A DNA stretch of 64,000 bases from Polyangiaceae bacterium (GCA_029266615.1 JAQSWN010000031.1:1-64000); one strand, 5' to 3'; shown: positions 53,205-62,524, counted from the first letter of the stretch. Notes: a model not told the origin generated them from the sequence alone. Made by a program: numbers and translations.

Positions 53205-54002
53205 GTGCCCCGCCCCCTGCTGCTCCGCACGGTCCTCGCCGCTGCGGCCGCGCTGATCTCGATCTGGTTCAGCAAGCTCGGCTTGTTTGCCGCGGTGGGC
53301 GCATTCATCGCCTGGGCAAGCTTGCCGCGCGTCCCGAAAGCCGAGCTCAAGCGAGAGCGACTGCTGTTGCTCGTGGCCGCGCTAGGCTCGGGCGTTGGGC
53401 TCGTTCGGTTCCTCATCACGGAAGCAATCCCGGGCATCGTCGCGGGCGGCAATCGCTTCACGGAGCAACGAGTGATCTCGCGGCTGCGGGAGGTGCTCTT
53501 TGCGGAAGACTTGGCGCGCCGCAGCGCGCCGCGGGATCCGGACGCAGACAAAATCGGGTCCGCGCTGCTGCTCGGCGAGCTCACCGCGCACATTGGCGTC
53601 CGACGCGGAGCGCCGCTGGCCGCACCGCTGCTCGATGGCTACCCGCGACAGGTGCTCACGGAGGTCGGTCCGGCGAGCGAGATCGGCGGCTACTACCTGA
53701 GTGTGTGCTTGCCCAAAGCCGGCGGCGGCTTTACCGCCCAGCCGGAGGAGCCCGTAGACGAAGAGCTCGCCGAGCGTCGCTTCATCGCTTACGCCTGGCC
53801 AAGTGGCAGCGCTCCGGGCCTAAATAGCGCGGTCATGCTGGACGAGCATGAAAACATCGCCCTCGCGCCCGCTCGGGCCGGCTTGCGCTTCGGTCACGAC
53901 GCCCCGCCCCGCTGTGACGACGCGGTCGCGCCCGAGACTCGCGGTGATTGGCAGCCTTGGCGCCAAAAGAAGCCACGCCAGACCCTCCCTGGCGATCGCT
54001 GA
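53205..54002 (+). CDS. Membrane-anchored protein with a pseudopilin-like C-terminal part
   Basis: The 265-residue protein opens with two or three hydrophobic segments within the first 75 residues (LLRTVLAAAAALISIWF; LGLFAAVGAFIAWASL; LLLLVAALGSGVGLVRFLI). A soluble part follows with EQRVISRLREVLFAEDLARR, then GGYYLSVCLPKAGGGF and RFIAYAWPSG...AVMLDEHENI. The last blocks recall the pseudopilin-related domains found in many Planctomycete and delta-group proteins ('GYxFxVxLP ... YAWP ... DExG'); this is a resemblance, not a firm match. GTG 53205 follows the previous stop with no gap, indicating coupled translation. Confidence 0.7.
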   Translation: MPRPLLLRTVLAAAAALISIWFSKLGLFAAVGAFIAWASLPRVPKAELKRERLLLLVAALGSGVGLVRFLITEAIPGIVAGGNRFTEQRVISRLREVLFAEDLARRSAPRDPDADKIGSALLLGELTAHIGVRRGAPLAAPLLDGYPRQVLTEVGPASEIGGYYLSVCLPKAGGGFTAQPEEPVDEELAERRFIAYAWPSGSAPGLNSAVMLDEHENIALAPARAGLRFGHDAPPRCDDAVAPETRGDWQPWRQKKPRQTLPGDR

Positions 54003-54020
54003 CGTGCTAAGGCGCCGCGC

Positions 54021-55199
54021 ATGGACGAGCTGTACCGCAGCGACATCAACAAGGACGTCAAGCCCGCCGCGCCGGGTGAGTTCGCTCCCCTTGCGCTCGG
54101 CTCGCTTCAGGTAAACCCGCCCGTCGTGCTCGCCCCGATGGCGGGCGTCACCAATTATCCGTTCCGCGCGCTTTGCAAGCGGTTCGGCGCCGGCCTGTAC
54201 GTGAGCGAGATGATCACGGCTCGCCCCCTCGTGGAAGGCAACGAGAAGACGCTCAAGCTCGCCGACTTCGGGCCCGACGAGTCGCCACGAAGCCTGCAGC
54301 TCTACGGCGTGGACCCGTATTACGTCTCGGAGGCGGTGAAGCGGCTCGTGAACGAAGGCCGCGTCGATCACATCGACATGAACTTCGGTTGTCCCGTGCG
54401 CAAGGTCACGTCCAAGGGCGGCGGCTCCGCGATCCCCGCCAAGCCTCGTTTGTTGGAGGCGATCGTCGGCGCGGCCGTCAAAGCGGCGGGAGTCGTGCCG
54501 GTTACGATCAAGTTTCGGATGGGTATCGACGAAGGGTGCATCACGTATTTGGATGCGGGGCGAGTGGGGGAGCAAACGGGATGTCGCTGGGTCGGGCTGC
54601 ACGCGCGCACCGCGGCGCAGCTTTATGACGGAGAGGCGCGCTGGGAAGCGATCGCTGACCTCAAGCGTCGCCTGTCCATCCCGGTGCTGGGCAACGGGGA
54701 CATCTGGGAGGCGGAAGACGCGCTGCGGATGATGCGCCAGACCGGCTGCGACGGCGTGATCGTGGGGCGCGGCTGTCTCGGGCGTCCGTGGCTATTTCGG
54801 GATTTGTCCGACGTGTTTGCGGGCCGCGAGCCGCAAAATCCCCCGACTTTGGGGGAAGTTCGCGATGTTCTGCTGGAGCACGCGCGCGGCCTCGCGGCGT
54901 GGTTCGGTGAGCGCCCCGCGATGCGAGCGTTCCGCCGCCACGCAACCTGGTACACGAAATGCTTTCGCAATACAGCCGAGCTCCGCGCCCGCTTGATGCA
55001 GGTGGGCACCCTCGCCGAGCTGGAGATGACGCTCACCGGGCTCAACGCGGCGGAGCCGTTTCCAGCGTTGGCCATGCGTGTTCCGCGAGGGAAAGCGTCG
55101 GGAACGCAGGTCGTGAGCTTGCCCCACGGGTACTTGCAGAATCGCGAAGATGCCACACCCCCGTCGGCAGACGCCGAGGACGCGTTCTCCGGCGGCTAG
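54021..55199 (+). CDS. dusB: tRNA-dihydrouridine synthase, DusB type
   Basis: This FMN enzyme (392 residues) reduces uridines in tRNA loops. Motifs: VVLAPMAGVTNYPFR (FMN phosphate region), catalytic Cys in DMNFGCPVRKV, KFRMG, GLHARTAAQLYDG and GNGDIWEAEDAL, then VIVGRGCLGRPWLF. About 40 extra C-terminal residues and a short N-terminal lead go beyond DusB (321 residues). ATG 54021 is 18 bp after the previous stop, so the gene is probably in the same transcript. Confidence 0.94.
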   Translation: MDELYRSDINKDVKPAAPGEFAPLALGSLQVNPPVVLAPMAGVTNYPFRALCKRFGAGLYVSEMITARPLVEGNEKTLKLADFGPDESPRSLQLYGVDPYYVSEAVKRLVNEGRVDHIDMNFGCPVRKVTSKGGGSAIPAKPRLLEAIVGAAVKAAGVVPVTIKFRMGIDEGCITYLDAGRVGEQTGCRWVGLHARTAAQLYDGEARWEAIADLKRRLSIPVLGNGDIWEAEDALRMMRQTGCDGVIVGRGCLGRPWLFRDLSDVFAGREPQNPPTLGEVRDVLLEHARGLAAWFGERPAMRAFRRHATWYTKCFRNTAELRARLMQVGTLAELEMTLTGLNAAEPFPALAMRVPRGKASGTQVVSLPHGYLQNREDATPPSADAEDAFSGG

Positions 55200-55284
55200 C
55201 GCGAAACGCGAAAGCCAATCCGCCGGGGAGCCGCGAGAGCAAGCGCTGGCCAAGTCCGCGTGATGGGGTTAGGATTCTTCGCGG

Positions 55285-55800
55285 ATGCGGGCCATCGGGA
55301 CTTCCAAAGTGCTGAGCTGGCGATGGGCGCCCTGCGTTGGCCTCGCCATCGGCGCCTGCTGCTTCGCCGCCTTCGCCATGGTGGCTATCCCGGATCGCAT
55401 CGGCAGCGGCGGGGAGCGGCCCCCCGGTAGCGCCGCGTTCAGTCTGGAGAGCGGGCTCGCCAGCACGCAATCGGGAACGGACAGCTCTAACCGCTTTTCC
55501 ACGTCGGACTCGGGCAGCACGTCCGCAACCTTCTCATCGCTCCCTTCGAATCAGGGTGCGTCCCGCTCGGCGGACAACATGTTCCCCAAGCGCGGCTTCA
55601 CGCCGCCTTTGGAACGCCCGGCCGCGCCGCCAGCACCGCCGCCCATCGTTCCACCGCAGCCCGCTTTGGAGATGCCTCCGCCTCAAGCGGCGCTCCCCCT
55701 GCCGCCCCCAGCCGACGCGCCGCCAGCGCCCCCTCCACCGGCGCAGGACCCGCAGGCGGCCGCGGCGTTGATGGAACAAGGCATCCGCAACCCGGACTGA
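55285..55800 (+). CDS. Small signal-anchored Pro/Ser-rich protein
   Basis: In this 171-residue protein, a single hydrophobic segment (APCVGLAIGACCFAAFAMVAI, residues 15-35) anchors a low-complexity exterior: a Ser/Thr-rich stretch, then PPAPPPIVPPQPALEMPPPQ repeats. There is no family match. It could be an envelope-spanning spacer. It precedes the beta-mannosidase by 36 bp on the same strand. Confidence 0.6.
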   Translation: MRAIGTSKVLSWRWAPCVGLAIGACCFAAFAMVAIPDRIGSGGERPPGSAAFSLESGLASTQSGTDSSNRFSTSDSGSTSATFSSLPSNQGASRSADNMFPKRGFTPPLERPAAPPAPPPIVPPQPALEMPPPQAALPLPPPADAPPAPPPPAQDPQAAAALMEQGIRNPD

Positions 55801-55836
55801 GCAGCCCGCCGCCGTCTTGGTGTAGAGCATCGGGCC

Positions 55837-58353
55837 ATGACGACGATCGTGGACCTCGGCTCCGCGCGCCTGAGCTGGCATTTCCTCGACGTACCGCACC
55901 GCAGCGGCGAAGCCTTGGCGGAGCGCGCGTCGCGGCAGCCCGTGAGCCCGGCGGGGTGGTTGCCGGCGACCGTACCCGGGCTTGCAGCGCAAGATCTGCT
56001 GCGCGCCGGCCGCATTCCCGATCCGTACTGGGGCGACCAAGTCGGCGCCGCACGCTGGATCGAAGAGCGCGATTTCGTGTACGCGACGACGCTGTCGGTC
56101 GACGCCGACCAAGCCGCGCTCGCGGCTCGCCTCGTCTTCGATTCGCTCGACACGTTCGTCAGCGTGTATCTGAACGGCGAGCTCGTCGCGCATCACGAAA
56201 ACCAAATGAGGAGGTTGTTCGTGGACGTGACCGGCAAGCTGCGCGCGGGAGAGAACCGCTTGGCCCTCGCGTTCGAAGCCAGCATGCCCGCCACCGTGCG
56301 CCGCGCAGGCGGGCCCCTGCCGTATTGGAACGAGCCGTGGGAGCGGCTCTACGTGCGAAAGTCGCAGATGAGCTACGGCTGGGATTGGGCGGCGCGCACG
56401 CCAACCGTCGGTCTCGCCGGTCCGTTGCGGCTCGAGCTTTCACGCGGGCTGTTCGCGACCGATTTGCACGCGGATGCTCGTCCCAACGAAGACGGCTCGG
56501 CCACGTTCCGTGCCGGCCTCACCATCACCGCGCACGGGACAGAGAGCACGGCGGCGGAGCTCCTTCTGGACGGCCAAGTCGTCGCCAGCGCACCGCTCGA
56601 GCTCAGCGCCGGAGCCGAGCAGGAAGTAGAGCTTGCCTACGTGCTCGCGAACGCAGTCCCGTGGCTACCGCGGGAGCTCGGCGCTCCGCACCTCTACCGG
56701 GTGGGAATCAGGGTGCGGCAAGGCGAGCACACGTTGCACGAAGTCACCCGCCGCGTCGGCGTGCGCCGAATCGAGCTGTCCAAACGAGACCCGGAGAGCC
56801 CCAACGGCAAGGTCTTTTACCTCCGCGTGAACGGGCAAAAAGTCTGGGCAAAGGGCGACAACTGGCTGCCGCTGGACTTCCTTCACACGCGCGTGACGCC
56901 CGCGCAGTACCGCGAGTACCTAGAGCTCCTCATGGCCGGCGGCGTCAACCTGCTGCGGGTTTGGGGCGGCGGCATCGTAGAGCACGAAGCGTTTTACGAC
57001 GCCTGCGACGAGCTCGGGCTCCTGGTTTGGCAAGACTTTCAGTTTGCGTGCGGCATCTACCCGGAGAGCGCTGAGTTCCTGGCGGAGGTGGAGCGCGAAG
57101 CAAGGGACATCGTGAGCAAGCTCCGTAGTCACAGCTGTATCGCGCTGTGGTGCGGCAACAACGAGAACGAAGCGTTGGCCATGGTGACCACGCCGGAGAA
57201 GCGCTTTCACCCCATCTATTACGACGTCTTGCCAGCGGTGTGCGCAGAGCTCGATCCGGACCGGCCGTACTGGCCGGGCAGCCCCGCTTCGGAGTCGCGC
57301 GACCTCCACCCCGACAGCGACGAAGAAGGCGATCGGCACAATTGGGACGTGTGGTTCGGCTGGAAGAGCACGGAATACATCGCAGATCTGTCGCGCTTCA
57401 ACTCGGAGTTCGGCGCGCAAGCCCTGCCGCAACGCGAAACCATCGAGACCTTCATGCGGCCGGACGAAGCGTGGAGTCCTGGCCAGGTGAGCCGGCGCGA
57501 AGGCCAAAGCCCGGGGCTCGTGTGGGCGCGACACGGCGCCCAGATGGAGAAGCTATTTTCGCGGGCAGCCGCGTTCGGCTACCCGACGAGCTTGGACGCG
57601 GCCATCGCGACCACGCAGGCTTTTCAAGCCGACACGGTGGGGCGGTACGTGCGTCACTATCGGCGGAATCTGCGGTTCACCGGGGGCGTCATCCTGTGGA
57701 ACTACACGAGCACGTGGCCGAGCATCTGCTGGGCGCTCGTGGACTTTTACCGGCGGCCGAAGCACGCCTTCTACGAGTGCAAGCGTTGCTTCCGCCCCTT
57801 CAGCGTGGGTATCGAGCCGCTGGACGCCACGCAGAACGCGTACGTCGCGCACGCGTCACTCGACCGTCCCGGCGCCGCGCACGGCACGCTGTTGCTAGAG
57901 CTGCGCGAGGTCGCCACGGGCGAGGTGCGGAGCTCCGTCCAAGCCGAGGTCGCGCTCACCCGCGCGGGGGCGGTGGACGCCGTAGAGCTCGAGCTCCCGC
58001 CAGGCCTCGCTCGTTCGCGCTACGCGCTCGTCGCGACGCTCACCCATGCCGGTGGCGTCGAGCGAGACTTTCGCTATCTCGCCCCGCTCGTCCAAATGGA
58101 GGGGTTCGGCGGCAAGGTGAAGGCGACGCGGGTCTCGAACGGCGTCGAGGTTTCCAGCAGCGGTTGGCGACTGCGGGTCGGCGTGGAAAGCTTCGAGTCG
58201 CCAGCGATTTGGAACGACAACTACGTCGACCTGCTGCCGGGCGAGACCCGCACGCTGCACGTCGAGCACGGACGTGCGCCCGAACATCTGTGGGTCGTCG
58301 CGGGCATGGGTGAACGGGAAGCGCTGCCGCCGGACGGCTCGGTCGAGCTGTAA
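55837..58353 (+). CDS. Glycoside hydrolase family 2 beta-mannosidase
   Basis: The 838-residue enzyme has the GH2 order: N-terminal jelly roll (residues 1-190, with WGWDWAARTP-like SYGWDWAART), an immunoglobulin-like domain, then the catalytic barrel. Barrel motifs are KGDNWLPLDFL, NLLRVWGGGIVEHEAFYDACDELGLLVWQDF, the acid/base Glu in LWCGNNENE and the nucleophile Glu in FNSEFGAQ. These, especially GNWLP/WGGGIYE-like blocks, mark beta-mannosidases rather than beta-galactosidases. No signal peptide, so it is cytoplasmic and probably acts on imported mannosides. Length fits the family. Confidence 0.92.
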   Translation: MTTIVDLGSARLSWHFLDVPHRSGEALAERASRQPVSPAGWLPATVPGLAAQDLLRAGRIPDPYWGDQVGAARWIEERDFVYATTLSVDADQAALAARLVFDSLDTFVSVYLNGELVAHHENQMRRLFVDVTGKLRAGENRLALAFEASMPATVRRAGGPLPYWNEPWERLYVRKSQMSYGWDWAARTPTVGLAGPLRLELSRGLFATDLHADARPNEDGSATFRAGLTITAHGTESTAAELLLDGQVVASAPLELSAGAEQEVELAYVLANAVPWLPRELGAPHLYRVGIRVRQGEHTLHEVTRRVGVRRIELSKRDPESPNGKVFYLRVNGQKVWAKGDNWLPLDFLHTRVTPAQYREYLELLMAGGVNLLRVWGGGIVEHEAFYDACDELGLLVWQDFQFACGIYPESAEFLAEVEREARDIVSKLRSHSCIALWCGNNENEALAMVTTPEKRFHPIYYDVLPAVCAELDPDRPYWPGSPASESRDLHPDSDEEGDRHNWDVWFGWKSTEYIADLSRFNSEFGAQALPQRETIETFMRPDEAWSPGQVSRREGQSPGLVWARHGAQMEKLFSRAAAFGYPTSLDAAIATTQAFQADTVGRYVRHYRRNLRFTGGVILWNYTSTWPSICWALVDFYRRPKHAFYECKRCFRPFSVGIEPLDATQNAYVAHASLDRPGAAHGTLLLELREVATGEVRSSVQAEVALTRAGAVDAVELELPPGLARSRYALVATLTHAGGVERDFRYLAPLVQMEGFGGKVKATRVSNGVEVSSSGWRLRVGVESFESPAIWNDNYVDLLPGETRTLHVEHGRAPEHLWVVAGMGEREALPPDGSVEL

Positions 58354-58392
58354 GGACGAGCGCAGCGCGCGGCTTCGTTTCGTCGGGTCGCT

Positions 58393-58884
58393 TCAGCGAG
58401 TGAGAGCGCGCACGAGCTCACCGTGCAGGGGCAACTCGCGGAGCAGCTCCTCGCGCGGCGGCATGCGAAAATCTGCAAAATCAAAGCCGGGTGCTACCGT
58501 GCAGCCGCACAGGGCGAAGCCGTGAGGGCCCGGCACCACCCGGGCTCCTTGCAGCTCACCGCTCAAGACGACGTGTTGCGGTCGCTCACCAAGCTGTAGC
58601 TGTGAGCTCAGCCGGACCTCCCGGTGACTGCCCGCACGATCGAAGCAATGCAGCTCCAACGCGTCGCCGTAATAGTGGTGCCACGCTTCGTCCGACGCGA
58701 CGACGTGCAGAGCCGAGAAGTCCGCCCGCCGCAGCAAGAAATAGATGGCAGTAGAAGCGCTACGCTGCCCACGCTCCGGTAGCGGCCCGGGCAGCGGCTC
58801 GGCGCGGAAAGTTTCGCGATAGAACCCTCCTTCCGGGTGTGGTGCCAGCTGAAGGGCGGCAATCACTTCGTCGGCGCTGAGCAT
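58393..58884 (-). CDS. DUF985-type cupin protein
   Basis: The 163-residue cupin belongs to the DUF985 (YML079W-like) group: LAPHPEGGFYRETFR at residues 13-27, TAIYFLLRRADFSALHVVASDEAWHHYYGDAL, and VVPGPHGFALCGCTVAPGFDFADF. Structures of the family show a small-molecule pocket, but the reaction is unknown. It is convergent with the beta-mannosidase (39 bp between stops). Confidence 0.9.
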   Translation of the reverse strand: MLSADEVIAALQLAPHPEGGFYRETFRAEPLPGPLPERGQRSASTAIYFLLRRADFSALHVVASDEAWHHYYGDALELHCFDRAGSHREVRLSSQLQLGERPQHVVLSGELQGARVVPGPHGFALCGCTVAPGFDFADFRMPPREELLRELPLHGELVRALTR

Positions 58885-59112
58885 GGCCTCACCCTACTCG
58901 CCTTCTCACCCCGCGTGCACGCGCGCCCTCCGTGGACGAGGCGAAGCGGCTGCGGCGGACAGCGGGCGGCAGGGTCAGTCCCCGCGCCTGGCCACGAGCC
59001 CCGCTTCCCGACGCGCGCCGGCGCGCCGCTCCATTTCGTCGCAGAAGCCCGGGGGGATGTAGGGAGCCGCGATCTCGTTTGCCATGAACGCGGATTTGGT
59101 CGAAAAAGGCGC
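58885..59112. other. Gap between the cupin and NUDIX genes
   Basis: In these 228 bp I see no convincing gene, hairpin or promoter. ATG 59084 starts a short open frame that would have to shift at the A5 run (59102-59106) to join the NUDIX gene. I judge this coincidental. Confidence 0.4.
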
Positions 59113-59664
59113 GTGCTTTTGGATTCGGCTCGGTCCGCCCTCCTCGCCTACACCCCGGTAGATCCGCGCGAGTCTTCGTTCAAAAAGCGGATGCTAGACC
59201 TGCTCGAGGTGGCGACGCCCACGTCGCGGCATCAGTTCACGCCCGGTCACCTGACCGCGAGCGCCTTCGTGCTGTCCCCCGAGCAAGACGCCGTTCTCCT
59301 GATCTTCCACAAGAAGTTGAGGATTTGGGTGCAGCCGGGTGGGCACGTCGAACCGGCGGATGAAACGCTGGTCGCCGCGGCCCGCCGCGAGGTCGAGGAG
59401 GAGGTCGGCCTCGCCCTGTCCGCGGATGGTGCGGCGGCGGTGTTCGATCTGGACGTTCACCCCATTCCGGCACGCAAGGACGAGCCCGAGCACGAGCACT
59501 TCGACGTGCGCTATTGCTTCCGCTCGCCCACACGCGAGTTCGTGCTCACCGACGAGGTCGCCGACGTGCGCTGGGCTCCCCTCGCGCACCTCGAGGATCT
59601 GACGACCGATGAATCCGTGCTGCGAGCCGCACGCAAGCTCCGAGCACTGGGGGAGGCGCGATGA
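59113..59664 (+). CDS. NUDIX hydrolase
   Basis: This 183-residue protein has the NUDIX box at GGHVEPADETLVAAARREVEEEVG. The metal-binding REVEEEVG is intact, but the spacing between the first Gly and the first Glu is one residue longer than the consensus. The flanking pattern WVQPGGHVE and FDVRYCF is typical. It would hydrolyse a nucleoside diphosphate linked to another moiety. I chose GTG 59113 (AAAAGG upstream) because it starts at VLLDSARSALLAYTPVDPRE, the usual N-terminus of this subgroup. Its stop overlaps the next ATG (ATGA). Confidence 0.88.
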   Translation: MLLDSARSALLAYTPVDPRESSFKKRMLDLLEVATPTSRHQFTPGHLTASAFVLSPEQDAVLLIFHKKLRIWVQPGGHVEPADETLVAAARREVEEEVGLALSADGAAAVFDLDVHPIPARKDEPEHEHFDVRYCFRSPTREFVLTDEVADVRWAPLAHLEDLTTDESVLRAARKLRALGEAR

Positions 59665-60800
59665 CCGAGCAGGAGCGACGCCCCACGGCGCGGTTCTTTG
59701 CCACCGCCGCCAAAGGCACCGAGCCGCTGCTGCGCGACGAGCTGCACGAGCTGGGACTTCGTCGCGTGCGCGCCGACCGTGGCGGCGTGCACTTCGGCGC
59801 CGAGCTTTCGGACGCCTACCGGGCGTGCCTCTGGTCGCGCATCGCGCTGCGGGTGCTGGAGCCGCTGGTCGAGTTTGCGTGCCCTCACGAAGATGCCCTT
59901 TACGAGGGCGTAAAAGGCGTTGACTGGACGCGAGTGCTCGACGCGCGGCGCACGCTCGCAGTGCGCGCCGCATGCCGCTCGAGCCGTCTCACGCACACGC
60001 AGTACATTGCGCAGCGCACTAAGGACGCGGTGGTGGACCAGCTGCGCGAGCGCCTCGGCGCGAGGCCAAGCGTGGATCGCCAAGATCCGGACGTTCAGCT
60101 GTTCGTCCACCTCGTCAAGGATCGCGCCACCATCTATTTGGACCATTCGGGAGACTCGCTTCACGCGCACGGCTTCCGCGCGGCGCAAGGGGCAGCTCCG
60201 ATCAAAGAGACGCTCGCCTCCGCGCTCGTGCGCTACTCCGGCTGGGACCGGGAGTCACCGCTGGTGGATCCGATGTGCGGCTCCGGCACGCTGCTCCTCG
60301 AGGCGGGGCTGTGGGCGGCGCGGCGCGCGCCCGGCCTCGCGCGAAGCGACTTCGGCTTCGAGCGCTGGGCCGACTTCGATGACCAGGCCCGCGCCACCAT
60401 CACCCGCCTCCGTGAGGAGGCGCGCGACGCGGCCAAGCCGCTGTCCCTCTCCCTCATCGGTTCCGACACGGACGCGGGCGCGTTGGAGGCCGCTCGGGCC
60501 AACGCAGAGCAGGCGGGCTTACGCGTCAACCTGAGGCTCGCGCCGGTAACGAGCGCCGCGCCGAGCGCGGATGGCGGCGGGCTGGTGGTGAATCCCCCTT
60601 ACGGAGAGCGGCTCCGCCGCGACGAAAACCTCGGTGCGGATCTCGCCAAGGTGCTGCAGCGCTTCGAAGCCTACGAACGCGCGTTGATCGTGCCGCGTCA
60701 GTTCGACCTGCCGCTACGCGCCGATAAGTTCTTGATGGTGTTCAACGGCGCGATCGAGTGCGAGCTGCGCCGCTACGAAGCGAGGCGCGTCACGCCCTGA
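59661..60800 (+). CDS. THUMP-domain RNA methyltransferase (RlmL N-terminal-half type)
   Basis: The 379-residue enzyme has an N-terminal ferredoxin-like/THUMP region (FFATAAKGTEPLLRDEL; THUMP about 45-160) and a class I methyltransferase with DPMCGSGTLLLEA (SAM loop), SDTDAGALEAA and the catalytic NPPYGER. It corresponds to the RlmL (YcbY) N-terminal half, which makes m2G2445 in 23S rRNA. The RlmK half is absent, as in many bacteria. Translational coupling to the NUDIX gene is by ATGA overlap. It converges on the RecQ-like gene with 11 bp overlap. Confidence 0.9.
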   Translation: MTEQERRPTARFFATAAKGTEPLLRDELHELGLRRVRADRGGVHFGAELSDAYRACLWSRIALRVLEPLVEFACPHEDALYEGVKGVDWTRVLDARRTLAVRAACRSSRLTHTQYIAQRTKDAVVDQLRERLGARPSVDRQDPDVQLFVHLVKDRATIYLDHSGDSLHAHGFRAAQGAAPIKETLASALVRYSGWDRESPLVDPMCGSGTLLLEAGLWAARRAPGLARSDFGFERWADFDDQARATITRLREEARDAAKPLSLSLIGSDTDAGALEAARANAEQAGLRVNLRLAPVTSAAPSADGGGLVVNPPYGERLRRDENLGADLAKVLQRFEAYERALIVPRQFDLPLRADKFLMVFNGAIECELRRYEARRVTP

Positions 60801-62493
60801 CGTAGCGCGGCAGGGACGAGTCCTCTGGCGCCGCCGCCGGCGCGGTACCGTGGCGACTCGTGACGTAACGCGCAACCAGCTCGGCACGCCCGGCGTCTGC
60901 CGCGCGTAGCGCCGCGAAACGCGAGGAGAGCAAGCGAGCGTCCGCGACCAGCTGCTCGGGCGTGGTGCGTCGGCAGATCTGTGCACCGTCACGCACGACG
61001 AGGTTTCGGTCGGCGAAGGCGCCCAGCACGCGCTCCGCGCTCCGTCGACTCGTGCCAGCGCGCAGGGCCAGCGTGTCCGCCGGAGCGGACCTGTCATCCG
61101 CGAGCTGCGCGAGCACTTGCGCCATCGCTTCCACCGCAGCCGGCTTGATGCGTTGTTGCGCCAGCAGTGCCTGCACCAGGGCCGCGTCGCTCGAGTCCGC
61201 CAAGACGAGTGAGCTTTTCCCGGCCGCAAGCCAGGCCAAGTCCTCGAACAGTTGCTCGGGAGAGAGCGGCGCCTGGTAATGAACCACGAAATTCAAATCG
61301 GGGCGGGGCGCGACGCTGCCGAGGCAGTAGCTCACCTCCGGACACCCCGCGAGCCCCGTGGCGTTGGCGTGCGGGCTCTGCGTGACGAGCACCAGCTGCT
61401 CGTGCGCGTCCGTGAAGCGACGAAGCGAAGCGGTGCGCTCCGCGGGCGCCATGCCCGCGTGAGCGCGCACGCATGGCACTTTGCGCGAGGAAAGCTCGGC
61501 GAAGACCGCGTCCGCCTCTTGAGCGGTCGCGGTGAGCACGACGCCGGGCGCCCCATACGCCAAAATTCCGGCTAAAAGCGCGCTTTTGCGCTCGGCGGAG
61601 CGCACGACTTGGGCGCTCTGTGAGAGCTCGGGCGGCGCTGCAGCGAGGACGGCGCTGGACTTGGCGCCGATGGCCTCTGCCGCTTGGTCCACGACACGCG
61701 CACTCGTGGCCGTGCACGTCGCGAGGACGGGGGCGCCAAACGCGGCCAACGCGTCCTTCAAGCTGAAGTACGCGGGCGAGAGCTCGTGGGCGTGCTCCGA
61801 ACAAGCGTGGGCAGCCGCGATGCCGAGCAGCGCGAGCGGGGCCTTCGCGACTACCTCGTGCAGCGCCGGGTCCAGCAGCTGAGCCGGCTCCACCACGACG
61901 AGGAGCGGCCCGCCGCGCGCCAACCGACGCTTGCTGGCGGCGGCCGTGTCCGGCGAGACGAAGGTGCCGAACGCCGCGACGTCCAACCCCGGGAGTAGAG
62001 CAGCGTGCTCGACCAGCTCCGCCGCGAGCGGCGAAACGACCAAGACCGGCTGACGTGCCACACTCGCAGCCGCCGCGAAGATGGCGGCGTCCCGGGCGCG
62101 CGGGGAATTGGTGAGGAGCGTTGGCTCGCCCGCCAGAGCTTGGCGAACGGCGCGCTGCTCTTCCACCCGCAGCGCCACGAGCAAAGGTGAGCTGGCGAGT
62201 GGAGGAGCGAGCTTCGGCAATACCGGCTTTGCGTCCGTGGCCTTCGCAGCCGCGGGCTTCCCAGGCGCGCGCTTTTCAACCGCGGGCTTTGCGGGTTTCT
62301 TCGGCGCGGGCGGGAGGGGACGAGCTGCGAGCGGCACGACCTTGGCGGGCGCCTTCGAGGCGCGAGCGGCGACCTTGGACGGGGAGGCTGAACGTCCGGC
62401 AGCCTTTTTGGCCGGGGCCGCCTTCGTTTGCGTTTTCTTGCTCGAACCAGGCCTCGACGCCGATGTGCGCGTAGCCTTTACGGAATTTGCCAT
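60790..62493 (-). CDS. RecQ-like protein with all helicase catalytic motifs lost and an H1-like tail
   Basis: Residues 1-95 are Lys/Ala/Pro-rich like histone H1 (AAPAKKAAG, PAPKKPAKPA). From about residue 108 the chain follows RecQ helicase order, but key residues are gone. The Walker A place reads TNSPRARD (near 128-135, normally PTGxGKS), and motif Ia VVSPL is kept. The DEAH box is AAAH in GIAAAHACSEHAHELSPAY (225-242, normally DEAHC.S.WGHDFRP). Motif III keeps TATSARV, and the motif IV region is recognisable (VVLTATAQEADAV, HAGMAPAERTASLRRF). Motif VI reads AWLAAGKS instead of GRAGRDG. A winged-helix-like end follows (TSRRSAERVLGAFADRNLVV). It is probably a DNA-binding pseudo-helicase. ATG 62493. 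Confidence 0.8.
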   Translation of the reverse strand: MANSVKATRTSASRPGSSKKTQTKAAPAKKAAGRSASPSKVAARASKAPAKVVPLAARPLPPAPKKPAKPAVEKRAPGKPAAAKATDAKPVLPKLAPPLASSPLLVALRVEEQRAVRQALAGEPTLLTNSPRARDAAIFAAAASVARQPVLVVSPLAAELVEHAALLPGLDVAAFGTFVSPDTAAASKRRLARGGPLLVVVEPAQLLDPALHEVVAKAPLALLGIAAAHACSEHAHELSPAYFSLKDALAAFGAPVLATCTATSARVVDQAAEAIGAKSSAVLAAAPPELSQSAQVVRSAERKSALLAGILAYGAPGVVLTATAQEADAVFAELSSRKVPCVRAHAGMAPAERTASLRRFTDAHEQLVLVTQSPHANATGLAGCPEVSYCLGSVAPRPDLNFVVHYQAPLSPEQLFEDLAWLAAGKSSLVLADSSDAALVQALLAQQRIKPAAVEAMAQVLAQLADDRSAPADTLALRAGTSRRSAERVLGAFADRNLVVRDGAQICRRTTPEQLVADARLLSSRFAALRAADAGRAELVARYVTSRHGTAPAAAPEDSSLPRYVRA

Positions 62494-62505
62494 ATTGCCA
62501 CGTCA

Positions 62506-62524
62506 CGCCGGCTCCGGGCCGGCG
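62506..62524. promoter_or_regulatory. Strong GC hairpin in the leader of the RecQ-like gene
   Basis: CGCCGGC-TCCGG-GCCGGCG is a perfect 7-bp stem 13 bp before the ATG of the RecQ-like gene. If transcribed, it would sit close to the ribosome site and could limit translation. Confidence 0.4.

Noticed and set aside
59084-59112. Frameshift at A5 (59102-59106) joining an upstream ATG to the NUDIX gene
   Set aside because: GTG 59113 with AAAAGG already gives the expected N-terminus; the upstream residues add nothing recognisable.
60790-62493. Call as an active DEAD/DEAH helicase
   Set aside because: Walker A lysine, the DEAH acid pair and the motif VI arginines are all missing.
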